A stretch of 64,000 nucleotides of DNA. Origin: Pholis gunnellus (Eukaryota; Chordata; Actinopteri; Perciformes; Pholidae). The number at the start of each line of letters is the position of its first letter. Position 1 is the first letter of the stretch. The notes under the pieces were generated by a model. It was given only the letters and a program-made list of their open reading frames with translations. It searched no databases and was not told the DNA's origin. Below are positions 35,723 through 47,746 of the stretch, in pieces. The DNA is taken from positions 11,923,116-11,987,115 of the forward strand of contig OU342807.1 in assembly GCA_910591455.2 (NCBI GenBank). The letters are read 5' to 3'. Made by a program: the position numbers and the translations under genes.

Positions 35723-36621
35723 ATAACTAGCACTGTGTGCAGTCCATTATGGTGGAGTTGATCACCAGCAGACTGGCGGACACGTGACACACGTGATTCA
35801 CTTGATGCTGTTTGCGACTTATCAGCTAGCAAAGGGAGGGGGGGGGGGGGACTGTGTCCCTCAATTATCCTGGCAGATGAAAGTAACGAGCAAACAATAG
35901 ATATAGCACCTCGCTAAATTGTCTCTAATGGTAAAGATAGAAACCGGGGGAGGGATGGATGGGCGAGAATGTAAAGGGGGGCTTTACTAAAAGAGGGATT
36001 GTGGTTTCATTCTTGTGGACATGTAATTTCTTAATGACTTCCTTCCTTTCATCCTGTGTTTTTTGTTTGTCCACTTTTCACAATGGGGTATTTTTTAAAG
36101 GCATGTAAGAGTCTACTTTTGAGAGATTTGAGGAGCTATTTCATGGAGCAAAAAATGTTACTATAAATAAAGACAACGGACCCTTTCTTCTTTTCTAACA
36201 TAATACTTCAAAGAAAATGAATTCATGACAAGAAACACTGACTTCTCATTCGCTGAACCGCTTTTGTGTTGCAGAAAAAGTCAGCAACACAACCAGAATG
36301 AATCTTTTCTACTGAAACTTTTTTTGTTATGTATCCGGTCTGCACTGGTGTGCGCTACTTACAGGGAGTAGCGACAGCGTCCCACTCCAACATTGACAAA
36401 AGCTCTCCCCTTCTCCCACGTATTAAATGCCAGCGGCTTTGTTTAGCAACACAACAGTACCGTAAGGGACTTGATTTTATGTTTCCATATGTGATAGGCC
36501 TTATGCCCCTTGAATGTTCAATGTAAACAAAGACAAGTGATGTTCACATTCAGTGTTACTCACCAAAATGCTTTGTGTGTATCTTTGAGATTTAAGAAAT
36601 GTGTTGAGTTTATTCTTTAGG

Positions 36622-37010
36622 TCAGGGGTGACTAATAGGTGGACCGCGGTTCAGGTCTGGACCCAGATGCCGTTGTTTCCAGAACTGGACCTACAACCGT
36701 TCAGGAAACACACCGGCCCTTCATCAAATATGTGTATTCCGATAAGCTTCCCGACTCGAGTAAGATTTACACACACGAAGGAGACGGGGCGAGAGACCGA
36801 GTAGTCGGAGAATAATACATGAGTCAGAAGTTATTTCATCTGGCGTTCTCCAAAAAGAGAGATGTGGTCAGTGAGACCAGAGTCTTTAATCAAGAATCTC
36901 CTAAATGTTAATTCTAAGCCAGTGTGTCTCATATGTTCAGAGACCGAGGGGTCATTCAAAATAAACACAGATAAAGTCCCTGCACACATTTTCTCTTTAT
37001 AGAAGATGAA
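36622..37010 (+). mobile_element. hAT (Charlie/ZBED-like) transposon remnant with BED-finger start
   Basis: Begins CAGGGGTGACTAATAGGTGG, the form of hAT terminal repeats (CAGGGGT...). From 36820 the plus strand reads MSQKLFHLAFSKKRDVVSET then RVFNQE. After a stop and frame shift, VCLICSET follows. KRxV..ETRVFN..W and CLICxET mark the BED zinc-finger start of hAT transposases of the ZBED/GTF2IRD2-like group. The rest of the transposase is missing or unrecognisable. It lies opposite to ctnna2 transcription. Confidence 0.6.
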
Positions 37011-38046
37011 AAGAACACAATATCGTGCCTTTCACTTCCCACCTGAATGAACTGAATTTAGCTGCATGGCTGTTAAATTTATATTTCTTGAAACGAGAGA
37101 AGAACATTTATTTATTATTAGATGTATTATTTACAATTCATCCAGTTCAATTTGAAAACTGATAATAAATAGTGTTGAGATATTATTCAATTGAACTTTC
37201 CTCATGTTATTTGACATTTACATTGTTTACATCCATGTTTACTAGCTTACCACCTTTGCTTCCCTGTCTTGGCATGTTACCGTTGCCGGTAAATCAGTGG
37301 GATAGTGTGACATCATTGGTAAGAATGTGTATAATGTCACCTGCGGCCGTATGTTTAACGATATAATAAAAGTGGGGACCCACTCATGGTCCAAACGGCT
37401 GCATAGTGCTTCTCGAGGTCAAAAACTCTACAGGGAACCTTTAATGTGGCCTGCAACTTAATATTTTGAAAGGATGACACATAAATTACTTTTCTTCCAC
37501 TCAATAATAGCACATCCTTTTAGTGGGCCCTGCACTCCTGTGGCCTACAATGCCTTATACTTGAATCCGTAAAACTCCCCAGCTATATATATAGATATAC
37601 AGTATACATCTATATATATCATATCATATTCAGATGCCCAATCCAGTATATACTAAGTAGATTTCACAGTACTAAACACAACTCTAAAAATGTACTCTTT
37701 CCTCCCCACTGAATCCTCACACCTCATACACTGTAATTCAGTAATTCAGTCAAATTTGGGTCCAAACTTCCCTTTAGGTGGGACTGAGACATGTGTTGTC
37801 TCTCAGTCTGACCTGCCACAGGGATAAACTCAGGTCACCTGGAATGCGCTGTGACACAGAAGTCACACAGAGAAAGAGGAAAAAATTAAAATAAATGGTT
37901 TGCAGGCCGAGGAGTGAACAGGTGGTGTCCAAGGTTGGTGTTAGAGCCAAGACACTGATCCAAACTGTGGGATACTGGGCAGACAGGCAATTACTGTGTG
38001 TTTGTAAGTCACTGAACAGAGTGGGAAGCTAAGTAAGTGCTATCTA

Positions 38047-38048
<2 letters not shown>

Positions 38049-38082
<34 letters not shown>
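38049..38082. repeat. (GT)17 microsatellite
   Basis: Pure GT repeat of about 34 bp in the intron about 180 bp downstream of the E3 donor. Confidence 0.9.
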
Positions 38083-38083
<1 letters not shown>

Positions 38084-38258
38084 GCACTACTCATGAAAGT
38101 AGCTTAACTTGCTAAAAGGGTTGAAGGGGTTGAAGCAGAATGTTTGATGCAAGCACAGTACAAAAGGTGAAGGATACTGAATTAATCTTTACAATACTCT
38201 GTAATACATTAAACTGTGACTTCTTGTGCCACCCCAGCTTTGTGTACAGCGCACTAAC

Positions 38259-38459
38259 CAGTCTCAGACAGGAGCTTGATGGACTCCAGCACACGCTCAG
38301 TGTAGACCCCGGGTTCGTAGTTTTCCATCTCAGCGTTAATGATGTGGACCACGCGAGCAGCTCGGCCCCGGATAGCTCCAGCAGTCCGGTCAAGAGTGTC
38401 CACGTCTCCCTCTTGCAGAGCAATTACGCATTTGTTGACATCTTCAAGGATGTGGTTCT
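38259..38459 (-). CDS. ctnna2: ctnna2 coding exon E3 (M domain)
   Basis: 201 nt. It completes the split Glu (G plus AG) and ends with one G of a split Val. Encodes ENHILEDVNKCVIALQEGDV then DTLDRTAGAIRGRAARVVHI and on to LLSET. The basic run AIRGRAARV belongs to the M-domain region whose salt bridges hold alpha-catenin closed in the family. Acceptor is TCTCCAAG; donor is ACTG followed by GTTAGT, a weaker donor than its neighbours. The substitution at VLESIKLLSET, where mammals have (from memory) VLEATKLLSET, looks like ordinary divergence. Confidence 0.97.
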
Positions 38460-38845
38460 CTTGGAGAAGCAAACAAGAACGACAGTGAATGGAATTGGCA
38501 AAGACCAATGGCTTTCTTTTATTGGGAAAAATAATGTTTGGATTCTTCATTTCTTTCTTATTATATATGGCCAGTCATGTTTAGAGGAGCAGTGTAGGGG
38601 GATTAATTGGCAGAAATGGATTACAATATGCATGTGTTTTCATTCATGTACAATGACCTGAAACTAAGAATCTCTATATTTCATTTAGCTTAGAAAAGCC
38701 ATTCATCTCTACTTAGGGTCCTCTTCCACGGAGTCCACTAACTTGCACCTACATGTTGCTACAGCAACAGTTGCTACAGCAGCCCAGAACGGACAAACAC
38801 TAACAAGCACTGGCTCTAGCCCATTCAGGTTTTTACACTATATGG

Positions 38846-39026
38846 TAGGGATGGGTACCTAAACTCTGTGTTAAACAATTAAAAGATCGAATTATTGATA
38901 AGCTCTGATGTTACTGGTGCTTTTTCTTGGTACTTTTTAATGTTTTGTTGTAATTTATTATCACACAGAAGCCAGCATTTCCACTGCTCTCTCTGTCGGG
39001 CTGAGCGCCTCCAACTACGCACACAT

Positions 39027-39100
<74 letters not shown>

Positions 39101-39713
39101 ACGATGCGTCAGCGAGCAGAGAGGTGGTGGTGAAGTGAACCAGGTGAAGTGAAGATTACTCGAGTTGACAGCAACTGTGCTCGTTACTGTTCCTGCAATA
39201 AACATTCGCAAGTAAAAAGCCAATACTTTATCAATACATTTGTTCAACAAGTATCAACTTGGAACCGAAAGTGAAACCTAATTCAATCAGGTTTACACAA
39301 GCTCAAGATTGGCCAATATCATTATTTTTTTTAACAAACTATACAAGTCTGTATAGTTTATCTTAGTTTGTTCTTATACATTTCTCTGCTAGCTGAGACA
39401 AAGCAGAGGACAGGAGGGATGACTGATAATGTCTGTGTTCTTCATTATTGATTATTATCAAGTATAAACGTCACTCAGGAATGTTATTTACTTTATTAAC
39501 CATTTAGATTTGTTTCGAGTCATATACTGACTGACTTTGCTGTTAGAAACAAAACTGTTGCTGCTCTATAAACAACATTTAGATATATCTAAATTATAAA
39601 TAAGTTCTAATCCTGTTCTGAATTTAAAAGCAATCATTCAGTCATAAAAAAGAACCGAGTGCTGATAAAAGTAGGTGCTTGTGTAATAAAATACTAAAGA
39701 TACACTTTCCCTA
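38846..39713. mobile_element. element inserted into the repeat at 38570-39838
   Basis: About 870 bp, starting TAGGGATGGGTACC and ending TTTCCCTA, so with short inverted TAGGG/CCCTA ends like some hAT elements. GGGATGGGTACC is a motif I associate with fish non-autonomous repeats. It contains (CA)n at 39027-39094. No 8-bp target duplication is evident, so the boundaries are approximate. Confidence 0.4.
39027..39094. repeat. (CA)n microsatellite
   Basis: About 34 CA units, inside the nested insertion. Confidence 0.95.
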
Positions 39714-40260
39714 CCTCAGGGCCACTGTGACACACTTTGAAAGGGAGGGAGGGGTGAACGACGGGTCATGTTGTTGCTTGCTATTTGCAACCTCACCATT
39801 AGAGGCCACTATATATCACACACTGTTCCTTTAAAATATTGAGTGCTGATGATTAATATTGTACAAAGAGATATATAATTTTGAATGATGGTATACATGT
39901 CAAGAGCTAAATTTATTACATCCCAAGAAAATGACAAACGAATGGGAGATGTTGGGCCAAATATGTAAAATGAAATGCAAACAGACAAAATGGAACAAAG
40001 AGCAAAAGCAAAACAACCCTCTGTTTGTTTTCAGGTTGTTTTGCTCTCTGAGTTTTCTGTGATTTACTTATTTGTTATTATCCAAGTTGTGATTTACTTT
40101 TTCAAATCAAGCCGCTACAGAGAAACCCTTACCCCAACTTCAAGTTCGAAGCTACCAAGTCACTAAATACAATTGTGTGAGTGAATGGAAATTAGGAACT
40201 AGTGGATTGTTTTCTTCAATTAGCCAATCATTTAAGAAGTTGTGCTGTATTGCCTCATAC

Positions 40261-40417
40261 CTGACACAGAAAGGAAGTCATCCACAGAGGTGATGTCATC
40301 CACGGCCTCGGTTAGGATGCGCACCTGCTTCTCCCACTGATCCTTGAAAACGTCCATGTTGTCCTGGGCCACCTTGCTTTGGGGACGGGCAGCCAGAGTG
40401 AGAGCAGCGTTGATAAC
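40261..40417 (-). CDS. ctnna2: ctnna2 coding exon E2 (M domain)
   Basis: 157 nt, entering in phase 0 and leaving one nucleotide of a split Glu codon. Encodes VINAALTLAARPQSKVAQDN followed by MDVFKDQWEKQVRILTEAVD and ending DDFLSVS. It is a long amphipathic helix pair of the M bundle. Acceptor CATGGCAG before GTTATC; donor TGTCAG followed by GTATGA. The ARPQSKVAQDN segment is alpha-N-like. No frame breaks are present. Confidence 0.97.
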
Positions 40418-42245
40418 CTGCCATGGAAGAGGGGCCAACATTTTCACACAAGGTACGTAAAGAACAACACATATCGTATTATGTTAAAAGCTTAAGGCTG
40501 GCTTTCTTTCTTTTCTTTCAGAAACTGTATTATTGTTTAAAATGTACAGAAATGGCCTGACTTCTAGACATTGTATGATGTTGTTTCTTATTGGATTGTA
40601 TAAATATAACTCTTATATATATATTATTTCACCTACTTAATTACATCTTTGTTTACTCTTGTTCAGCTTGGTTGTCCTTGCTTTTACCTATATTTCTATT
40701 TATGTGCATGTACATTGAGAGGAAACAAAAAACTGGTATGTGTTCTCATAAATGTGGTTCTGAATATTGTCAACACATTTCCATGAAAACATGAAAACCA
40801 ATGGTAATCATGCTTTAGGCAGTCTCTATAAATGATCTGGCTATTCTACCCTGTCTGTGGTTCTGAACCCCATTCTGTCCTCTTGAAGATGTTCATCTTT
40901 AAACAAGATCACAAATACATGGCTCGTTTAAAAAAAAAAAAGAAGCTAGATCATTTAAAAACTTTACTCAGCACTGTTTAAAATGTTGGTTCATCAAATA
41001 GGAGTAAAAGAACATATTTTGGGTTATATTTTCAGATTTAATCTAGTGAGTATTTACACGAGCACGGCTGTGTCATTCCAAGATTAATTACTGAAAAAAA
41101 TACATTGTCCGTGTTCATCCTAATGATGAAATTGATAGATTTCCTGTAAGAGGAAAGTATGTGACACGAAGGAATGAGTTATATCAGGCTTTGGCAAAAG
41201 AGACAGTGCTTTTTGTAGGAATTAATTGCTGGTTTTGGTCTTTTCATGAGAAAAAACACAAATGTGTGCTTTCCAGAAAACCCATGGATGTATTAAAACT
41301 TGAAGAGAGCTGGTATCTTTTCCAAAAAGTATCTTGGTTTCGAGAATCTGATGTATATATAGATAACATGTCATAGGATCTTAAAGTGATAAAATAAAAA
41401 AGTCAAATTACCTCCTCATAATCTTTTAATTTGTTTAGATTAGCAACATTCTGCTGAGACTCTTCACATAACATTTTACAAGAGGCAGTATTAATCACAT
41501 CACTATGACAGCTGGCATGTGTACTTTAACAAGAAGTATCATGTTTCTTTCCCTCCCTGTTCTTCACTTCTTGCTTTTTGATATGACTTTAAAAAGAAAA
41601 TCTGATTTAGGAAACCAGAAACTATAATCTGGACATGACCAGTGTGTGTGTGTGTGTGTGTGCCTGTGTAAAGATAAAGGACCGGGGTTAACTCTACCCA
41701 GAACAGATGGAAATATTTCTCTTTGTTCCTCCTTCCCCAGCCACAAAGTCAGTGTCTCTGTTATGTTTTTTAATCTGTCTGTGTTGAGCATTGCCAAGAG
41801 GTATCAGGAGACGGTTCCTCACAAAGTTTTCTAAGTAAGTGGGTCTCAGCATGTGTGCATAGATGAGCCTGCACATTAGGTCCTGAATCTTAAAGTCAGC
41901 CTGCCTTCTCCATCTCTCTTCTCAATTACTACGTTGGTTTCCCTTGTGAGTAAAACCTGCTGTTAACCTTGGAAACAATGGATCGATTTTGACCTCCTCT
42001 GTTGCTTGCTTCCTGAGAAACTGTACTACAAGGTCCACCTACACATTACTCACGGCTCTGCCTCCCATTCTGCCAGCAGCAATTCTTTCCCTGACATTTC
42101 TAGCTATTCCACTTTCTAAAAACTCTTTAAAGATACCCCTTTCAGACGAGTTGAGAAGAGTTTATTATCACAAAAACATTTTGACTAGTGCTTGTGTAAA
42201 GAGTGCTTTTTTTATGGAATGAGTGTGTTTTTTTTAAGTCCTCAC
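40418..42245 (-). other. ctnna2 intron between E1 and E2
   Basis: About 1.8 kb, AT-rich, with a short (GT)n at 41642-41661. No other repeat or exon recognised. Confidence 0.7.
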
Positions 42246-42338
42246 CTGTGGACATAGGCTGTCAATTTGGGTGGCAGCCATTCGAACCAACTTCACACCC
42301 TCTTCATTGTTGGAGATGGAGCAGGCCAGGTTGGCCAC
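42246..42338 (-). CDS. ctnna2: ctnna2 coding exon E1 in window (M domain)
   Basis: 93 nt, phase 0 at both ends, encoding 31 residues from VANLACSISNNEEGVKLVRM to DSLCPQ. This is an M-domain helical segment. Acceptor is TTTTATTCAG before GTGGCC; donor is CACAG followed by GTGAGG. In vertebrate alpha-catenins the preceding residues are HANKLVE or similar. I could not find that exon anywhere between 42339 and 64000, so it lies upstream of the window. The MAATQIDSLCPQ ending matches alpha-N rather than alpha-E (MSASQLEALCPQ). Confidence 0.97.
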
Positions 42339-42760
42339 CTGAATAAAACCAAGCAAAAAAAGGACGACAATTATAATGGAGTGCTTTTTACCTGAAGGTC
42401 ATGAGCATAGAAATGTTTTCTCGTTAGCACTCTGGCAGACTCCTAACTAAACAGCATTGGTTCACATTTTTTCAAGTCATAAAACAACATTCCCCTCACC
42501 TATGTACAATGAAACACTTTTTGGTTGTTTTACTTGTTCCTTCTGGCCGTACTGGCTCTAGAGATACAGTCCGAATGCACTTTTAATGTAAGTGATGGGG
42601 ACAAAATCGGCAGTCCACATCCTGTCCAAAAATGCATTCTTAAGTTTAGTCCAAAGCAGCCTCAGTTAGACAAATCAAGTGGGTATCTTCCACAGTTCGA
42701 CTTTTGAGTTCAAATTTTCCTCAGGGCTAAAAAGACTTGAGTAGATATCCACATGCCTGT

Positions 42761-42800
42761 ATATCAATACAGTAGGCTGTATATCAATACAGTAGGCATG
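42761..42800. repeat. two-copy 20-bp tandem repeat
   Basis: The unit TGTATATCAATACAGTAGGC occurs twice in succession. Each unit is itself partly palindromic (CTGTAT...ATACAG). Confidence 0.85.
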
Positions 42801-45109
42801 ATAAGATATGAGCTTTGTACTAATGTGTGCAGAAAAGGGATTTTAAACATTTGTTTTAGAATGTCATTGCTGTAGGAAACAATGTACCAAAGGAATCTGC
42901 TCAAACACTGGTCCTGCCTTTACTTGCAGGAAATAGCCAGTATCACATCATACTTACACATACACACACACATCGATACAGGGGGCAATTTCCTTTTTGT
43001 GCTACACAGTTGGTGGGAATACCTTTGTAGATGAGTGATATTGACATAAGTGTTGTGTCAGTCCAACTTATAATGTGTGGGAACTCATTTTTATAGACTG
43101 CAGATAATACAGTTTGTGACATAGTAGCGTGACATGGCAAAGGTTGGGATAAAGGTAATTGGATTCATTCAGATCCAAAATGGCCAGGTTCATAGAATAT
43201 GTAAACAGAAAGCCTAACTCATTAGGTTGACATTTCCATGACTAGCATGCCTAAATCTTTATGAGGCCTGGTGGTGCAAAGAGGTGCTTTATTGTATAAT
43301 TAGGGTGCCAGATGTTTTTTATGTATGAAACGACCGTTACTTTGATTTATGTCTGTCCTATCAAAGTACGGTTTCCCGATCACATGTTTCCAACCCGATT
43401 CCTTTATTGAAGAGAGCTTTTAACTTTTATTTTTTTTAATAGTATACGTCAGGCTGATGTCTGTCTGTGAATTTGTCTTAATTTTTTTTGGGAAACTAAT
43501 TATAGTTGATTAATGGCATTGTGATTTGGTATCTGTACGCAGTATATCGTAACAGTTTGGCTAATACTGTTTAGGTGGAAATTACTAAAGGTGCTGTATC
43601 AAATTTGAAACCACAACGGCACCAATTTCTTACTGAAAGAAACACATAGTCTGCTGTATTCCCATGCGAAGCATTAGATTTCTCCACAGTATCACTATAT
43701 TTCACAGTCAATTTTCACAACTTAAAACTCTATATCCAATACCATCCTTAAGTAAATGAGATTGCAGCATGAGCCCAGGCTTTGAAACTGAGCTAAACAG
43801 ACACATGCCTGTTGGCAACAAAAGGTGCCAGTCTGTATTAGCACTTCAAGTGCTCACATGTCACCGTTTGAGGCAAATTGAGGTAAATCAAATTTGTGTT
43901 AGAGGACTCTTCCTTAGAGCTCTGTCTCTTTACTCATGACAGCAATGAGCACATTGATGGATTGCAGTCCTTTATGTGAAGCGGTGTATGTATATGTTTA
44001 AAGTGTGTGTGTGAGTGTAAGAGATAGAAAACAGCATGCAATTGAGAGTCAGTGTTCCACATAAATGTGAGTGGCTGGTTGCAGAGGGTTTGAATAACAT
44101 ATGCAGCATCATTTAAAAGGACAATTCCAGTATAATTCAAGTTCCCTGCATTGACTTTCTGTTTTACATTACAGTAAGCTATACTGACCATTTTCCAAGA
44201 ACCTTTATTGCTTTATGCTTTGACATATTTGCACATTTCTCCTTGTCTTGGCATATTTAATTTGAAATGAATGCTCTATAGTTTCCACAAAATACTCTCA
44301 GTAAGGAAGGCTGGCCAAATCAAGCCATTATTGTTTAGAATTCAGTTATTTTCTTCCTTTTACTTTAATGGACTTCAGCTGCATCCCGCTTTGATTTTGT
44401 TCTTGTTTTTCTGACTAACAGAACACTTACCATTGAATTTGCAAGTAAAACTCTCCTGTCATGTCAGATCTCTCCTAAATGCACTGTACCTAGAGTGTAC
44501 GAGAGTGTCCGTGGCTAGATATTTTTGTTCCAATACAATTTGATGTAAGTTTGTGGGCTGAAACTGAAATCGCACTAAAAGTCTCATTGAATAACAAAGC
44601 CTTAATGTGTCATTTGCAGCGTGTCCATAAAGTAGCAGTCTTTCAAGAAGTAGGACAAAGGTTCAGCACTTTCCATTTAGCTTTTTTTTCCCCAATTACA
44701 GTATAATGGCGGTACCTGACTAGCAGAAAGCAAGTCCTGTCTCTCTGTTTTCATTATGTAGTTTTCTTTCTCTAGTTCTGCTCAGGCCCAGCAGCTAATG
44801 TGAGGCTTTGCGGAGCCCATGTGAGGCAAAGGGGCAAAGGGCTTTGTGGAGGCTGGAAACATGCCCAACAGTCCTACTCCCACTCCCTATTACCCCAACA
44901 CAGAGAGCTGGGCCAGGGCCAGCGCTGGAACATCCAGCCAAAACTACTAATTGCAATTATCTAAGGAAGTGCCTCTCCTTTGAGGTTTTTTTCCAAAGAC
45001 AGGAGGGAAAAACCAAGACAGAAGGTTTGAGACTTCACCGTGCAAGCCTAATGCTGATACGGTCAAGGATGTTGGATTAGAATATGTGATTCAAAGAGAT
45101 GTGTGAGTA

Positions 45110-45110
45110 A

Positions 45111-45141
<31 letters not shown>

Positions 45142-45158
45142 GGAGAGGAAGGGAGCGC

Positions 45159-45201
<43 letters not shown>
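45110..45201. repeat. compound (GT)n(GA)n microsatellite
   Basis: GT repeat followed by GA repeats, interrupted by GGGAGCGCGC. Confidence 0.9.
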
Positions 45202-47716
45202 CGATCCCTGCTGAATGCTCATTCTTCATTTTAGCCTCGAACAAAGAACTATCGATTTTGTCCTTTTGCTCTGCCCTGGATAATCACTTCAATTCTAATT
45301 TGATGAAGGTTTCCACTGCAGTTGGGGAGATGGGCATTCTCATGTATGGTATCTAATTCACCTAAATGTAGCCGAGTCATTTTTTTTCTTTTTTTATGCA
45401 GGTAGTATAGAACCTCAAATCTATAATCAGGAAACACTGATGATGGTAAAACATTAAACAACATCTTAACAGTCTCTCTTTATTGCTATTTAGCACTGTC
45501 TGCGCACATTGTATGTAATTAGTTACCTCCATCTCATGAATCTACTCTTTGTGGTACCTACCTATTATTCCTTCTGTAATGTCTAAAACTTTTTGACAAA
45601 TTACTAGTCATTTTTTATTATCTTTGATCGTTCTGGATGGAGTGAACACTTAAGTGGCTCTGCCAAAGAGCAGACAAGCTGAGCCAGAAGAGGACTCTCC
45701 TTGCTTCACTCAGGACAGTCAGTGCCCCCGTAAATCATGCCATTTCCACAACCATTTTCGGGCAGCTACAAAACACAAATCTCCCTTCCAGTTACTAACT
45801 CTCAGGAACAACTAATAGAGCCGGTGTCAGCCAAGGTGCTGGGCACAACAGCTTCGCCTGAGGATGAAGCAGGTAGTGGACTAGAAAAAGGAGAAGAATA
45901 GGAGTGGAAGAAGCAATCAGTGGGGATGACATTTTAAGTAATGTGATGTAACACAGAAGCACTTTGTTCTATTAAAAGTCTGTGATCTAGATGCTTACTT
46001 GTTGTGGGGACGGGGTTGGCAAAGGCTTTATTGACATGGGGCTAAAGGGTCGTGTTTTATCTCTTTTAAATGCACAAAACCAGTAGAATCTCTCACTGCA
46101 CTTTTTTCTGCCTCTCACCATGTGGGCACACATATAAGCACTGACATGCACTCAAAAACACAGGAAATAAACTGTTAACATAGATGGAGCAGAACATGCG
46201 ACAGGGGAATATGCAGACTGTGAAACAGTTACAGGCCTGCTCTCGCAGTAGTACTCCTACTCAGTCAGGAGCTGTAAGCTCCCAGTGGTGACGCCTGTAG
46301 CTACAACGTATAGGTGCCGGAAGCAGGTTAGGGTGCATTACATTTGGTGACCCCAGATGTCAAGGTTGAGTGAAGGTCAAGCCTACAGGGGATAACGTGC
46401 AGCAGGAGTCGATGGCCTGCTGTATCTGACAGTGAACCACATCTTTGAAAATCAATCCTCATGAAAGAGGGAAGTACGTACTGCCTGAGGAAGAATGCCC
46501 ACCAGGCATGCAACAAGAACAAAAGGAAAAAGATTTTCAAGAATGTTCGCCATGCTAATGTTTATAATGTCTATTCTACACTTGGATCTTCTTGATTGCT
46601 GGAATACTAATTTTTAGAACAACAAATTTGACATCCTTGTCATTAAGTGACAAACGTAATTTGTTATCGTGTGTGATCACAGGAAGTGAAATAAACATTT
46701 TTTGTACAATATTTCATACATAATACTGCCAAATATATTGGAAAAACAATAAAACAGACAATCGAACAGTCTCTCCTTCTCTCGTATGTCGGGAAGCAAA
46801 CTATTTGAAATTGGGGAATGGCTTCGAGTCATTTTGATTGCAGATTGCTGTTTCATTGCTCCCTCTGCAACCTTTTTCCCTCCCCCCCCCCCTTCACCCT
46901 CGCCTGAGAGATAAAGTGGACTTAAATTGCGTGCGACTCTAATGCACTGAGGAGTTCTCTCTACACTTCCTAACTTAGAATGGAAATGAGTTTAAGTCAC
47001 AGTTTACAAAGTGACAGGTCCACTAATAAGTGGCTGACGAGGATACAATCCGTCACACACTGCCTCCCCACAGACCCCCGTTTGGTTCATCAACTCCATG
47101 CATACAGATGCAGTCACTAAAGCACAAATGCAAGCACACACAGAGAAACAAACAGTGTCTTTCATTCTTTCTAATGCACTAATATTCTATTCTATTTCTA
47201 ACACTAATAGTGTTCACTAGTCAGGGTTTTAATTCTCTTCTGCTGAACTGTAAGGTTTAGAAAATAAATCAGGTTAAGACATCCACTGAGGGCCCTCTAT
47301 AGCATCATAGATGTTCACCGACCCGATTCCATACGGTCAATGCATCCTCCACAAAGCTGCTTCTACAGTAGTTCACCTCCAGCTAATGTACACAAGGAAC
47401 CTTTATAATAGGAAGATGGTACATGTGTGTGTGTGTGACTGAGGTAGGGATGTACAGTGGAAGTCAGTAGGAAATAAGAAAGTCCACTCTCTAGTTCCCC
47501 GATTATAGTATGCCATGACTGTCTTTCACTGAAAAAGTACTGCTCATTTTTAATACTTTAAACCAAGCTGGGATGCCAAACTCTTAATTGGTCTTCAATA
47601 GCACTTCGCTCCACTAAGTGTTACAGCCGACAGCTATGCCACTGTCTCTACCTTGTCTTTCCCTGTGATCCACACTCCTCATGTGGCTTCCTTGTCCCTG
47701 GTTTAACTCTCTGTGT

Positions 47717-47746
47717 TGGTGTGTGTGTGTGTGTGTGTGTGTGTGT
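47717..47746. repeat. (GT)n microsatellite
   Basis: About 14 GT units, followed by a pyrimidine-rich stretch of several hundred bp. Confidence 0.85.

Larger units (their letters stand above)
29476..38258 (-). other. ctnna2 intron between E3 and E4
   Basis: About 8.8 kb and repeat-rich: (GT)n at 29888-29918, a teleost repeat at 31510-32010, an L2-type tail at 32300-32335, (TA)n at 32438-32565, (CA)n at 33803-33848, a LINE-like tail near 35690-35720, a hAT remnant at 36622-37010, an AT-rich hairpin near 37583-37625 and (GT)n at 38049-38082. No further exon. Confidence 0.7.
38570..39838 (-). repeat. teleost interspersed repeat split by a later insertion
   Basis: The first part (about 38570-38845) contains GAGGAGCAGTGTAGGGGGAT, GGCAGAAATGGATTACAAT, GGGTCCTCTTCCACGGAGTC and CACTGGCTCTAG. 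The final part (39713-39838) contains CTACCTCAGGGCCACTGTG, GCAACCTCACCATTAGAGG and ACACACTGTTCCTTTAA. As I recall the fish repeat, these are contiguous parts of one element, in the order and orientation seen here. Strand is set by the orientation in which the family is usually written. Confidence 0.55.
38460..40260 (-). other. ctnna2 intron between E2 and E3
   Basis: About 1.8 kb, about two thirds of it occupied by a teleost repeat (38570-38845 and 39713-39838) interrupted by a second element carrying a (CA)n. No exon. Confidence 0.65.

Noticed and set aside
38140..38661. 173-codon plus-strand open frame
   Set aside because: It overlaps ctnna2 exon E3 on the opposite strand. The frame is open because the complementary exon is codon-biased, and its product resembles no family.
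46340..46375. TTTGGTGACCCC as a retroviral-type primer binding site
   Set aside because: Only about 12 bases look right. No LTR pair, polypurine tract or gag/pol sequence was found nearby.
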